Shown piece by piece: positions 52,892 through 61,562 of a stretch of DNA of 64,000 nucleotides. Source of the DNA: Amycolatopsis camponoti (GTDB lineage Bacteria > Actinomycetota > Actinomycetes > Mycobacteriales > Pseudonocardiaceae); contig NZ_CABVGP010000001.1 in NCBI RefSeq assembly GCF_902497555.1, positions 496,001 to 560,000 of the forward strand, read 5' to 3'. A program made the position numbers and the translations under genes. A model generated the notes under the pieces. It searched no databases. It was given only the letters and a program-made list of their open reading frames with translations, and was not told the DNA's origin. The stretch's first letter is position 1. Each line of letters opens with the position of its first letter.

Positions 52892-54255
52892 GCGGCCACC
52901 TCCTTTTGGGTGGTGAAGACCGCCAGTTGGGTCGGCGGTCCTGCTGCCTGGTCCTCCGGTCCGATCGGCAGATACCGGACGTCGTAGCCGCGCCGGGTCG
53001 CGACGCCGTCCGCCCAGGCGCGGAACTCGGCTCGCGTCCATTCGAACCGGTGGTCGGCGTGCCGGAAATGCCCCATCGGCAGGAACTCGAACAGCCGGTT
53101 GTACTCAGCGTTGGGCGTCGTGACGAGCACCGTACGCGGCGCCGCGACCCCGAACACCGCGTGTTCCAGGGCCGGGAGCCGCTCCTCGTCGACGTGTTCG
53201 ACCACCTCCATGAGCACGGCGGCGTCGTACCCGGCCAGCGCCGGGTCGGCGTAGGTGAGCGCGGACTGCCGGAGCGTGACGCGCGAGCTGTCCTTGAGCC
53301 GCTTCTCGGCGATGTCCAGGGCGTGCGCGGAGACGTCGACGCCGACGATCTCGGTGAACGACCGGTCCTTCCCGAGGACGCGCAGCAGCGCGCCGCTCCC
53401 GCAGCCGAGGTCGAGCACGCGCCGCGCGCCGGCGGCCCGCAACGCGGCGAGCACGCTGCCGTGGCGCTGCGACGCGAGGCTCTCCGGCTTGTCCGGCAGC
53501 TCGGTGACGACCGCCTCGGCGTCCGCGGGGACGTCGTCGGATTCGGCCAGCCGCGAAAGCGCGTAGGTCACCACCGGCCGGCGCCGCTCGAGGTACCGGT
53601 TCGTGATGAGCGTCCGCTCGGGGTGCGCGGCGAGCCAGCCGTCGCCGGCGCGCAGCAGCTTGTCGGCCTCGTCCTGGCCGACCCAGTAGTGCTTGTCGCC
53701 GTCGAGCGCGGGCAGCAGCACGTAGAGGTGGCGCAGCGCCTCGGCGACCCGATGGGTGCCGGTGAGCGTCAAGTCGACGTACCGGCTCTCGCCCCACTCC
53801 GGGAATCGCGGGTCGAGCGGGATCGGCGCGGTCGCCACGCGCCAGCCGAGCGGTTCGAACAGCTTGCGCACGACTTCGGCGCCGCCCCGCGCGGACAGCG
53901 ACGGCACGCGGATCTCCAGTCCGAAGGGCTCGTCGACGAGTTCCGGGCGCGTGGCGCAGCGGCCCGCCAGCGCCGTCGTGAACGCCGCCCGCAGCGCGAC
54001 CGCGAGGTACGAGCCGCCGGCGTACGGCCGGTCGTTGACGTACTGCGTCAACGAAGTCCCGCCCCCGCGCACCAGCGCGATCGGGTCGATTTCGACGAAC
54101 AACGCGACGGTGCAACGATTCGGCGTCGCCTCCGGGTAGAAGACGTGCGCGGTCCCGGCCGACAGCGCGACCGACTGGGCTTTCTCCGGATGCTTGTGCA
54201 GGAGAAAACCCAAGTCGGTGGCGGGGTTCCGGGTCGTCGTGATCGTCAGCAGCAC
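52888..54255 (-). CDS. hen1: RNA 3'-terminal ribose 2'-O-methyltransferase Hen1
   Basis: 455 residues. The N-terminal part (1-240) is the bacterial Hen1 ligase-activating domain; the methyltransferase has DLGCGSG (282-288) and the metal site Glu350, Glu353, His354, His402, with the same spacing as in Clostridium thermocellum Hen1 as I recall it. It marks repaired RNA at the cut so it resists recleavage. GTG 54255; the frame is open upstream into the tail-gene promoter. First gene of the hen1-pnkp operon. Confidence 0.92.
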   Translation of the reverse strand: MLLTITTTRNPATDLGFLLHKHPEKAQSVALSAGTAHVFYPEATPNRCTVALFVEIDPIALVRGGGTSLTQYVNDRPYAGGSYLAVALRAAFTTALAGRCATRPELVDEPFGLEIRVPSLSARGGAEVVRKLFEPLGWRVATAPIPLDPRFPEWGESRYVDLTLTGTHRVAEALRHLYVLLPALDGDKHYWVGQDEADKLLRAGDGWLAAHPERTLITNRYLERRRPVVTYALSRLAESDDVPADAEAVVTELPDKPESLASQRHGSVLAALRAAGARRVLDLGCGSGALLRVLGKDRSFTEIVGVDVSAHALDIAEKRLKDSSRVTLRQSALTYADPALAGYDAAVLMEVVEHVDEERLPALEHAVFGVAAPRTVLVTTPNAEYNRLFEFLPMGHFRHADHRFEWTRAEFRAWADGVATRRGYDVRYLPIGPEDQAAGPPTQLAVFTTQKEVAA

Positions 54256-54377
54256 CTGCCCAGTGTGGCCGAGAACCCTCGTCGGCGCGTCCGAATTTGG
54301 CAAAAACGGACAGTTGACGATCCTTCGGACGTCGGGCAAGCTGGCGTCAGCACTGGGGGAGCGGCCGGGGGGCCAAT
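54256..54377. promoter_or_regulatory. Divergent promoter region of hen1 and the tail genes
   Basis: 122 bases, lower in GC than the surroundings (TTTGGCAAAAACGG). TTGACG at 54314-54319 is a possible -35 box for the tail operon; no good -10 is seen. Shared use suggests co-control of RNA repair and tail genes, but this is inference. Confidence 0.4.
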
Positions 54378-54800
54378 GTGACAATTCTCGAAGAAGTCGC
54401 TGCGCTGCTTGAGGAATTGGGGCTGGGGAACTACGAATCCGGCGGTACCGGCGGCGACATCTTCCTGCTCGCGATGCCGGCCACTCCGGACGCGGCCCTC
54501 GTGCTGAGCCGGCTTCCCGGCGCGGAGTCCGACGCGCGGCTTCCCTACGACGAACCCGTGGTCCAGATCCGCGTGCGCGGCACCCCGAAGAACGCCGTCG
54601 CAGCCGAGGCGAAGGCGCAAGCCGTCTACGACGCCGTGCACGGGCTGGGAAACCGGCGGCTGCCCGGCAACACCTGGCTCGTCTCCAGCGTCGGCACGCA
54701 GGCCGGTCCGGTCTACGTCGGACGCGACGCCGGCGACCGCGACGAATGGTCCGTCGCGCTGCGGATGGAGCTGCACCGCCCCGTCGGCAACCGCGCCTGA
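54378..54800 (+). CDS. Phage tail terminator / minor capsid-like protein
   Basis: 140 residues. The start VTILEEVAALLEELGLG, the conserved PVVQIRVRGTP and the closing VALRMELHRPV match the minor capsid protein/tail-terminator family (PF12691-like). In phages it caps the tail tube at the head end. GTG 54378 follows a G-rich SD. It is the first gene of the module; no head gene precedes it. Confidence 0.75.
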   Translation: MTILEEVAALLEELGLGNYESGGTGGDIFLLAMPATPDAALVLSRLPGAESDARLPYDEPVVQIRVRGTPKNAVAAEAKAQAVYDAVHGLGNRRLPGNTWLVSSVGTQAGPVYVGRDAGDRDEWSVALRMELHRPVGNRA

Positions 54801-54848
54801 GACCCGCTTTTCCGCACCGCACAAGCAGTATCGAGGAGGGGAGCGTCG

Positions 54849-55325
54849 ATGCCCACTGTCAAGATCAACGCCCGCGACATCATCATCCAGGTCGCCGAGA
54901 CCAACGGCACCACCTGGACGCCGATCGGGGGCCTCAACTCCGCCGTGCCCAACGCCGGCGAGAACGAAGAGGTCGTCGACACCACGACGTTCGACTCGGC
55001 GGGGAACTACGAGCAGGAGGTCATCCAGCGCGGCGCGACGCTCGCGCTGGAAGGGTTCCTGCTGAAGGACCCGGCCAACGGCGCGCAGGACCCGGGCCAG
55101 GCCCGCGTCGAAGCGCTGGCCACGCAGGTCGGGTTCGCCAGCGTCGGCAAGATCCGCTTCCGGCACCCGGTGGACACGCAGTGGAAGGTCTGGAACGCGA
55201 CCTTCAGCCTCGGCGAGCACGGCGGTGGCAACAACGACAAGTACGCCTGGGTCGCCACCGTCACCCGGTCCGGGCCGTCGACCGCCGCCGCCGTCAGCGC
55301 GAGCGTCGCGGAGGACGGCGAATGA
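54849..55325 (+). CDS. Phage-like tail tube protein
   Basis: 158 residues. EVVDTTTFDSAGNYEQEVIQRGATLALEG-type core (short form VVDTTTFDSAGNYE) and the C-terminal Ig-free beta-sandwich fit major tail proteins of non-contractile phages. It polymerises into the tube. GAGGAGGGG precedes the ATG; the stop overlaps the next gene (ATGA). As usual it lies between the terminator and the tail chaperone. Confidence 0.8.
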   Translation: MPTVKINARDIIIQVAETNGTTWTPIGGLNSAVPNAGENEEVVDTTTFDSAGNYEQEVIQRGATLALEGFLLKDPANGAQDPGQARVEALATQVGFASVGKIRFRHPVDTQWKVWNATFSLGEHGGGNNDKYAWVATVTRSGPSTAAAVSASVAEDGE

Positions 55326-55738
55326 CCGAGCCGAACGGCGTCTCCGACGACCAGCTCACCGTCGACTACGACTTCGACGAGGCCTGGCGCGAGCGCAAGG
55401 CGGCCCGCGTGGCGCCGCGCATCCGCATCCTGGGCAAGGTCTACACGCTGCCGCATTCGTTGCCCGCCAAGCTGATCCTGTTCGCGGTGTCGGCGAAGAA
55501 GAACGGCCGGGCGGCCACGGAAGAGGTCAACGCCGAGGAGGCGTTCGACATGCTGTCGGCGCTGCTCGGCGAGCAGAACCTGGTCGACATCCTCAACCGC
55601 GGGCTGGAGATCGACGACCTGCCCGACGTGCTCGGCACCTGCCAGCAGCTCTACCAGAACCGCCAGCAGGCCCCGGGAAACGGGAAGGCCCCCGCGGCGA
55701 GCGTGGCGGGGGCGACGGCGAACACACCATCCGCCTGA
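55322..55738 (+). CDS. Tail assembly chaperone, short (G-like) form
   Basis: 138 residues read in frame 0. Acidic helical protein (DEAWRERKAARVAPRIRILGKVYTLP, later EEAFDMLSALLGEQNLVDIL) with a Gln/Ala-rich end. It is the counterpart of lambda gpG, which coats the tape measure during assembly. Its 3' end contains a slippery heptamer and stem-loop for making a longer fusion. Confidence 0.8.
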   Translation: MTEPNGVSDDQLTVDYDFDEAWRERKAARVAPRIRILGKVYTLPHSLPAKLILFAVSAKKNGRAATEEVNAEEAFDMLSALLGEQNLVDILNRGLEIDDLPDVLGTCQQLYQNRQQAPGNGKAPAASVAGATANTPSA

Positions 55739-55947
55739 TCCTGCGCCACTGGCGGCTGCTCTACGCGGACTGGCGGCGCGAGTACGGCCGCGACCTGATG
55801 GCCGACCTCGACGACGGCCTGTCCTGGTGGGAGTTCGCCGCGCTCGTTTCCGGGTTGTCCCCGGACAGCGTGTGGCGCCAGGTGATCAAGGACGAGCCGA
55901 TCGAGGTCGACGGGGAGACGGCCCGCTCGGTGATCGGCAACCTGTAG
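55322..55947 (+). CDS. Tail assembly chaperone, long (GT-like) -1 frameshift product
   Basis: Predicted product of slipping -1 at GGGAAAC (55675-55681). The ribosome leaves frame 0 after Asn120 and continues REGPRGERGGGDGEH... to the stop at 55945-55947, giving about 208 residues. The added part (LRHWRLLYADWRREYG, LSWWEFAALVSGL) has no start codon or SD of its own but is clearly protein-like, with helical Trp-rich segments typical of T-domains that recruit tube subunits. Confidence 0.8.
55675..55713 (+). promoter_or_regulatory. Programmed -1 ribosomal frameshift signal
   Basis: Heptamer G-GGA-AAC (55675-55681) is exactly in phase X-XXY-YYZ with the frame-0 chaperone. Six bases later a perfect 8-bp all-GC stem, GCCCCCGC (55688-55695) and GCGGGGGC (55706-55713), has a 10-base loop. 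Spacing and order are textbook for -1 frameshifting. Confidence 0.85.
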
Positions 55948-55961
55948 GGAGGGGGTGTGCG

Positions 55962-57509
55962 ATGGCGTTGACGATCGGTGACTTCACGGCGAACCTGAGC
56001 ATCAACGACGAGCAGTTCAAGGCCGTGCTCGGCGAAATGCAGAAGAAGTTCGACGAAGCCAAGGGCTTGATGCTCAAGAGCGCCGACGAATGGGGCGCGG
56101 GCGTATCGCAGCGGCTGAGCGCGGCGCACGGCCCGGTGGTCGGCACCGCGGCGAACATCGGGATCCAGGCCGCGACGGCGCTGGGCGGCGGGTTGCTGTC
56201 CATCCTCAGCGGACCCGTCATCGCGTTGCTCGGGGAAGGGATACAAGCGGGCCTGAACGCGGCGCTGGGCTTCATTTCCCAGAACTTCCAGCCGGCGCTC
56301 GCCGCGGTGTCGGGCTTCATCTCCGGCACGGTGGTGCCGGTGTTCCAGGCGCTGGCGAGCTGGATCGAGGCCAACAAGACCCCGATCATGATCGTGGGCG
56401 GCGTGCTCCTGACCTTCTTCCTGCCCGCGCTCGTCCAAGTCGGGATCCAGGCCGCGATCGCCGCGGCCGGGATGGTCGCCTCGTTCGCCACGATGGCGGC
56501 CTCGGCGGTGGTCTCGGCGGCCTCGACGGTGGCTTCCTGGATCGCCATGTCGGTGCAGGCGGCCATCTCCGGGGCGATCTCCCTCGCGACGATGATCCAG
56601 CAGGTCATCCAGTGGGGACTGATGGGCTGGGCCGCGCTCGCCACCGCCGCGCAAGTCGTCGCCGCCTGGGTGATGATGGGCGTCGAATCGCTGATCGCCG
56701 GCGCCAAGATGGCCGCGGCGTGGCTGCTCGCGATGGGCCCGATCCCGCTGATCATCGCGGCCGTGGTCGCGCTCGTGGCGTTGATCATCGCCAACTGGGA
56801 CACGATCGTCGCGTGGACCAAGGCCGCGTTCCAGGCCATCTGGGACTTCCTCAAGATGGTGTGGAGCGCGATCGTCTCGGCGATCCAGGTCGCGATCAAC
56901 GGCGTCATCGCCGCGATCGGCTGGCTGGGCCAGCTGCCCGGCATGGTGATCGGCTGGTTCGGCTCGATCGTCAGCGGTGCCGTCGGGAAGCTCGGCGAGC
57001 TGCTGTCGTGGCTCGGCGGCCTGCCCGGGATGATCCTGCGCGCGCTGGGCAACCTCGGCAACCTGCTGCTCGACGTCGGCAGCTCGATCCTCGAAGGCCT
57101 GTGGAACGGCATCAAGAACGCCGCGAACTGGATCAAGGACAAGATCATCGGGCTGATCAAGGACATCATCCCCGGCCCGATCAAGTCGATCCTCGGCATC
57201 AACTCGCCGTCGAAGGTGGCCGCCGAGCTCGGCCGCTGGGTGCCGCTGGGGCTGGCCCAGGGCATCGAGCAGACGAGCACCGCCGTGTCACGGGCGTCGA
57301 CCGAGCTGGCCGGCCTGGTGACGAACCGGCTCGGTGACCTCGCGACCGTCCAGCCGCGGGCGCCGGCCTTCGCCGGTGCCGGGTTCGCCGCGGACGGGCC
57401 GCAGCCGGACCGGGCCGTGGTGCACATCGAGAACTTCTACGCCACACCCAGCCAGACCCCGCGCGACATCGCGGGCGACCTGGACTGGATGTCCCGAGGG
57501 GGTGGCTGA
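55962..57509 (+). CDS. Tail tape measure protein
   Basis: 515 residues, short for a tape measure. It begins LTIGDFTANLSINDEQFKAVL with a helical head, has a long run of hydrophobic Ala/Gly helices and Trp-rich repeats (about 150-430), then GINSPSKVAAELG typical of the C-terminal part. If residues scale with length as in phages, the tail would be short (well below 100 nm). No peptidase or muramidase domain seen. GGGAGGGGG precedes ATG 55962. Confidence 0.87.
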   Translation: MALTIGDFTANLSINDEQFKAVLGEMQKKFDEAKGLMLKSADEWGAGVSQRLSAAHGPVVGTAANIGIQAATALGGGLLSILSGPVIALLGEGIQAGLNAALGFISQNFQPALAAVSGFISGTVVPVFQALASWIEANKTPIMIVGGVLLTFFLPALVQVGIQAAIAAAGMVASFATMAASAVVSAASTVASWIAMSVQAAISGAISLATMIQQVIQWGLMGWAALATAAQVVAAWVMMGVESLIAGAKMAAAWLLAMGPIPLIIAAVVALVALIIANWDTIVAWTKAAFQAIWDFLKMVWSAIVSAIQVAINGVIAAIGWLGQLPGMVIGWFGSIVSGAVGKLGELLSWLGGLPGMILRALGNLGNLLLDVGSSILEGLWNGIKNAANWIKDKIIGLIKDIIPGPIKSILGINSPSKVAAELGRWVPLGLAQGIEQTSTAVSRASTELAGLVTNRLGDLATVQPRAPAFAGAGFAADGPQPDRAVVHIENFYATPSQTPRDIAGDLDWMSRGGG

Positions 57510-58382
57510 GTGAGCGCGGGGGACCTGATCACCGCCGACGGCCAGCTGGAGTGGCGGGGCACGCTGCTCGGCTCGGGCAGCCCGTTCCGGATGACCAAGC
57601 TCGACGGCTGGCTCGACCTGCCGGAGATGCGCGCCGACAACCCCGACCGGCCCGGCCGCCACGGCGGGTTCCAGGGCAACCAGCTGGCCGGCCAGCGCAC
57701 GGTCACGTTGTCCTACCTGGTCAAGGGCGTGCCGGCGGCGGACTTCGGCGCGGTCGTCACGACCCTGCGGAAGATCACCGCGCCGTCGGAACGGCCGCTG
57801 GAGGAGCCGCTCGTCGTGCGGCTCGACGGGGAGAGCTGGCTGGCGAACGCCCGGTGCGTCCGGCGGACGATCAACGTCGAGAAGTACTACGCGCTCGGGT
57901 ACACCACCGGCGCGATCCAGTGGCAGGCCACGGATCCGCGGCTGTACTCGGTCGCGGAACAACGCGACGTCACCGCCCTGCCCTCGCCCCCGGCCGACGG
58001 CCTGCCGTACCCGCTCACCTTCCCGCTGGTGTTCGGCACCGGCAAGCAAGGCGGCCGGCTGCGCGCGGTCAACGCGGGCGGCGCGGCCAGCTGGCCGGTG
58101 TGGGAGGTCCGCGGCCCGGTCACCGGCCCGGTGATCGCCAACCGCGACACCGGCGAGCGGCTGGTCTTCGACGGCACCTTCACCATCCAAAGAGGACAGA
58201 CACTGACCATCGACACCGACACGCGGACGGTGCTGCTCAACGGCGTCAACCAGAGCGACAAGCTGCTCACCCGCGGCTGGTTCCCGATCCCCGCGAACGG
58301 CGCGGTCCAGGTCGACTTCACCGCCGCGTCCTACGACCCGAACGCGTCGCTCACCGGCCGCTGGCGACACGCCATCATCTGA
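57510..58382 (+). CDS. Distal tail protein (Dit-like)
   Basis: 290 residues, starts GTG directly after the tape-measure stop. The N-terminal half (WLDLPEMRADNPDRPGRHGGF, TVTLSYLVKG) and ATDPRLYS followed by a galectin-like C-terminal half are typical of phage tail family/Dit proteins, which form the ring joining tube and tip. Confidence 0.82.
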   Translation: MSAGDLITADGQLEWRGTLLGSGSPFRMTKLDGWLDLPEMRADNPDRPGRHGGFQGNQLAGQRTVTLSYLVKGVPAADFGAVVTTLRKITAPSERPLEEPLVVRLDGESWLANARCVRRTINVEKYYALGYTTGAIQWQATDPRLYSVAEQRDVTALPSPPADGLPYPLTFPLVFGTGKQGGRLRAVNAGGAASWPVWEVRGPVTGPVIANRDTGERLVFDGTFTIQRGQTLTIDTDTRTVLLNGVNQSDKLLTRGWFPIPANGAVQVDFTAASYDPNASLTGRWRHAII

Positions 58383-58399
58383 TCCTGAGGGGGAACACC

Positions 58400-59671
58400 A
58401 TGGCCGAGCGCAACTCGTGGGCCGTGTCCGACTCGCCGAACGGCGTCATCACCACCGAAGACGCGCGGCTGGCGCTGAGCGCGGTCGTGCAGTCCGGCCC
58501 GGGCCCGGTGCTGTCCCGCAACGGCATCCGGCCGGCGCTCGGCGACCCCGGCAAGGTGGCCGCGGCGTCGCCGACCCCGGACGGAACGGTGACGATCCAG
58601 CCGTTCCAGATGTTCATGCGCGCGAGCCGCGGGGTGGGCAGCTACGTGCAGACCCTGGACGCGGTGAAGACGCTGGACCTGCTCAAGGACAACCCGGCGC
58701 ATTCGGCCAACGCGCGGATCGACCTGATCGTCGCCCAGCAGTCGGACGAGTTCTACGGCGACACCACCAACAGCTTCGTGGTCCGGCAGCTCGTCGGTGA
58801 ACCGTCGTCGACGCCGGCCGAGCCCACGCCCACCGGTGACTACATGCAGCTGGCCCGGGTGCGCGTCCCGGCCGGGACCAAGACCATCACGCCGGACCTG
58901 GTCGAAGACCGCCGCCCCGGCTGGGTGGTCGGGCTCGGCGGGGTCATGCCGAGCCGCGGGGTCGGCGAGCGCGACGCCGTGCACGCCTACAACGGGATCA
59001 CCACCTATCGGCAGGACCGGCGCTGGCTGGAGATCAACGACGGCGAGAAGTGGCGGGTGCCGAGCATCCCCGTGTGCACGTCGCTGGCCGACATCCGCGC
59101 GATGGTCACCGACCCGCTGCCCGGCCAGCTCGTGTTCAGCACGCAGGACAACCTGGTCTACCGGTGGAACGGCGCGGACTGGGTCGGCTCGCTGGCGACC
59201 GGCGGCGGCGCGGTCGGCACCACCGCGACACCCACCCGGCACGAGGCCCGCTACGAGACGCGCGGGAACGTCCAGAGCTTCCCGTCCGGGACGGACACCC
59301 GCAGCCGGTTCCCCACCACGGTCTACGCGTCCCCGGACATCACGCCGTCGGCGACCAACGATACGTTCACGCTCAACCGGGCGGGGATCTGGAGCATCGA
59401 CGCCGCCTTCCGGATGGTCGCCCCCGGGGGCAGCGGCGAGTACCACACGTACATGGCCATCACGGACGGCGTGAACACCGGGATCCGCTACACCCACACG
59501 ATGTCGCGCTGGCTCAACACCTCACCCGGCACGATGAGCTGCGCCACGACGAACTTCTTCAACGCCGGGGCCACGGTGAGCGTCATCTTCTGGACCGACA
59601 ACGCGGGCCGGGTCCACGACGCGGGCTGGGCCAACGTCAACCACGTCTCGCTGACCTGGCTGCGGGCCTGA
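58400..59671 (+). CDS. Tail fibre / receptor-binding protein with C1q-like end
   Basis: 423 residues. The N-terminal half resembles baseplate-attachment proteins (GPVLSRNGIRPALGDPG, ARIDLIVAQQSDEFYG); a middle linker has YNGITTYRQDRRWLEIND; the last about 130 residues (FTLNRAGIWSIDAAFRM, CATTNFFNAGATVSVIFW) look like a C1q/TNF jelly-roll, a trimeric receptor-binding head. It probably sets target specificity. GGGGGAA precedes ATG 58400. Confidence 0.8.
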   Translation: MAERNSWAVSDSPNGVITTEDARLALSAVVQSGPGPVLSRNGIRPALGDPGKVAAASPTPDGTVTIQPFQMFMRASRGVGSYVQTLDAVKTLDLLKDNPAHSANARIDLIVAQQSDEFYGDTTNSFVVRQLVGEPSSTPAEPTPTGDYMQLARVRVPAGTKTITPDLVEDRRPGWVVGLGGVMPSRGVGERDAVHAYNGITTYRQDRRWLEINDGEKWRVPSIPVCTSLADIRAMVTDPLPGQLVFSTQDNLVYRWNGADWVGSLATGGGAVGTTATPTRHEARYETRGNVQSFPSGTDTRSRFPTTVYASPDITPSATNDTFTLNRAGIWSIDAAFRMVAPGGSGEYHTYMAITDGVNTGIRYTHTMSRWLNTSPGTMSCATTNFFNAGATVSVIFWTDNAGRVHDAGWANVNHVSLTWLRA

Positions 59672-59672
59672 G

Positions 59673-60818
59673 ATGGCGCAGGACCCGGTCCACACCTACC
59701 TGATCTCCGACCTGATGACGAACCGGACGCTGGCCGAGGTCCCGCTCACCGGCGTCAAGTACTCGAAGAAGCTCGGCGCGTCCGGGACGCTGTCCGCGAC
59801 GCTGAGCCTGGGCGACGCCCGGATCAGCGCCATCGATCCGTACGACCTGAGCACGCCGGGCCGCCGCGTGGTCTACGTGCTGCGCGACAGCCGCCCGGTC
59901 TGGGGCGGGCTCGTGTGGACGCGGAAGTTCGACTCGGGCTCGCAGCAGATCTCGCTGGGGTGCGGGGACTTCTGGTCCTACTTCGAGCACCGCAAGGTGC
60001 TGCCGGTGCTCCCGGCGGCCGCGTTCACCGACCCGCACTTCGTGGCGAAGCAGAAGGTCGAGTGGAAGAACACCGACCAGAACACGATCGCCCGCAACCT
60101 GGTCGAGCTGGCGCAGTCCCACCCGGGCGGGAACATCGGCGTCACCTTCCCCGACCGTGGCCTCTCCGGCATCCGGCTCGACCGGACGTACTTCGGCTAC
60201 CAGAACGTCAGCGTCGGCGACGCGCTGCGCAAGCTTTCCCAGCTCTACGACGGCCCGGACGTGATGTTCGACGTCGGGCCTCCCGACCGCAACGGCCGGC
60301 CGACGCGGCTGCTCCGGCTCGGCACGCCGCGGCTCGGGCAGGAGGGTTCCGCGCACGTCTGGGAGTACGGCGGGAACCTGCTCGGCTACGGCTGGCCCTC
60401 GGACGGCACCCGGATGGCCACCCGGACGTTCGCCTCCGGCGACGGGATCGAGAGCGGCATGCTCGTCGCCGTGGCGGAGGACCGCGACCGGTACCCGGAC
60501 GGCTGGCCGATGCTGGAGACCGAGTACGGCTACAGCTCGGTGACCGACCCGGGGCAGCTGGCCTCGCACGCGCTTTCGGACCAGGCGGTGAGCCGGCTGC
60601 CCGTCGTGCTGCCGACCCTGACCGTCCACGGTGGACTCCCGCCGACCGTCGCCGAGATCGGGGTGGGCGACGACGCGCGGGTGATCATCAAGGACGACTT
60701 CCACGCCGGCGGGATCGACACGCTGATGCGGATCGTCGCGCTCGACGTCACCGTCGGCGACGACGGGCGCGAGGGCGTGGTCCTGACCATGAACCCCCTG
60801 TTGGAGGACGCGGCCTGA
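59673..60818 (+). CDS. Tail hub / minor tail protein (Tal-like)
   Basis: 381 residues, starting one base after the fibre stop. Segments VKYSKKLGASGTLSATL, RRVVYVLRDSRPVWGGLV and SVGDALRKLSQLYDGPDVMFD match actinophage minor tail proteins of the gp27/Tal-like hub type. It would close the tail tip. The stop overlaps the next ATG (TGATG). No enzymatic domain seen. Confidence 0.8.
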   Translation: MAQDPVHTYLISDLMTNRTLAEVPLTGVKYSKKLGASGTLSATLSLGDARISAIDPYDLSTPGRRVVYVLRDSRPVWGGLVWTRKFDSGSQQISLGCGDFWSYFEHRKVLPVLPAAAFTDPHFVAKQKVEWKNTDQNTIARNLVELAQSHPGGNIGVTFPDRGLSGIRLDRTYFGYQNVSVGDALRKLSQLYDGPDVMFDVGPPDRNGRPTRLLRLGTPRLGQEGSAHVWEYGGNLLGYGWPSDGTRMATRTFASGDGIESGMLVAVAEDRDRYPDGWPMLETEYGYSSVTDPGQLASHALSDQAVSRLPVVLPTLTVHGGLPPTVAEIGVGDDARVIIKDDFHAGGIDTLMRIVALDVTVGDDGREGVVLTMNPLLEDAA

Positions 60819-61540
60819 TGGCACAGATCAACCAGCCGTCCAGCATCGTCGACCAGGTGGTCGCGCTGCGCCGGGAGGTCGACGAGCTCCGCAAGCGCGT
60901 CGGCATCGGCAACGCGACCATCTCCGGCGGCACGTTCACCGTGCAGGACAACGGCGTGATCCGGATGGTCGACCCGGACGGTCACCTCATCCTGTACTTC
61001 GGGCCGGGCGGCGACGGCAAGCAGATCATCCGGATCCGCCGCGACGGCGGCGCCGACGTGATGTACACCTACACGACCGACAGCGGACGCCAGTTCTGGG
61101 CGCTGACCGACGGCGCCAGCGACATCGTCGCCTCCGACGACGCCGCGTCCGGCACCGGCCTGGCGCGGCCGTGGATCCCGGTGTCGTTCGAGAAGGTCCG
61201 GTTCGGCGACTGGCCGAAGATCACCAACGCCTCGTTCGAAACGGTGTGGGAGGCCAACTTCCAGAAGACCCACCCGTTCATCCAGCTGTTCACCGTCGAG
61301 GGGTGCGAGAGCGCGACCAACGGCGAGGGCCAGATCGTCATCACCGACGCCGCCGGGCAGTCCCGCGTCGCCGATTCGTGGTCGATGGGGCCCGGCCTCG
61401 GCCGCAACCGGCGGGGCCCGTACGCCCTGCCCGGGCCGCCCTACGCCGGTGAGGTGCGGGTCGCGGTGAACTACCGCCGGACGTCCGGCACCGGCAACGT
61501 CGTGGGCGTCGCGATGGACGCCACCCAGCGCCAAACCTGA
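60818..61540 (+). CDS. Small tail-tip protein with N-terminal coiled coil
   Basis: 240 residues. An N-terminal coiled coil (DQVVALRREVDELRKRVG) then a beta-rich part beginning ATISGGTFTVQDNGVIRMVD, common as the tip-attachment motif in actinophage tail proteins, then a longer beta domain. Last gene of the module, 22 bases before the DUF255 gene. Likely trimeric; adhesin or tip spike (inference). Confidence 0.72.
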   Translation: MAQINQPSSIVDQVVALRREVDELRKRVGIGNATISGGTFTVQDNGVIRMVDPDGHLILYFGPGGDGKQIIRIRRDGGADVMYTYTTDSGRQFWALTDGASDIVASDDAASGTGLARPWIPVSFEKVRFGDWPKITNASFETVWEANFQKTHPFIQLFTVEGCESATNGEGQIVITDAAGQSRVADSWSMGPGLGRNRRGPYALPGPPYAGEVRVAVNYRRTSGTGNVVGVAMDATQRQT

Positions 61541-61562
61541 GCCCCGACCTACGCTGGGCGGC

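Noticed and set aside
57551..58382. An upstream extension of the tail fibre frame to position 57551
   Set aside because: The extra codons overlap the Dit gene and read as Arg/Pro-rich noise; ATG 58400 has a strong SD.
50402..61540. Complete prophage or integrative element
   Set aside because: No integrase, head, terminase, lysis gene, tRNA target or flanking direct repeats found.
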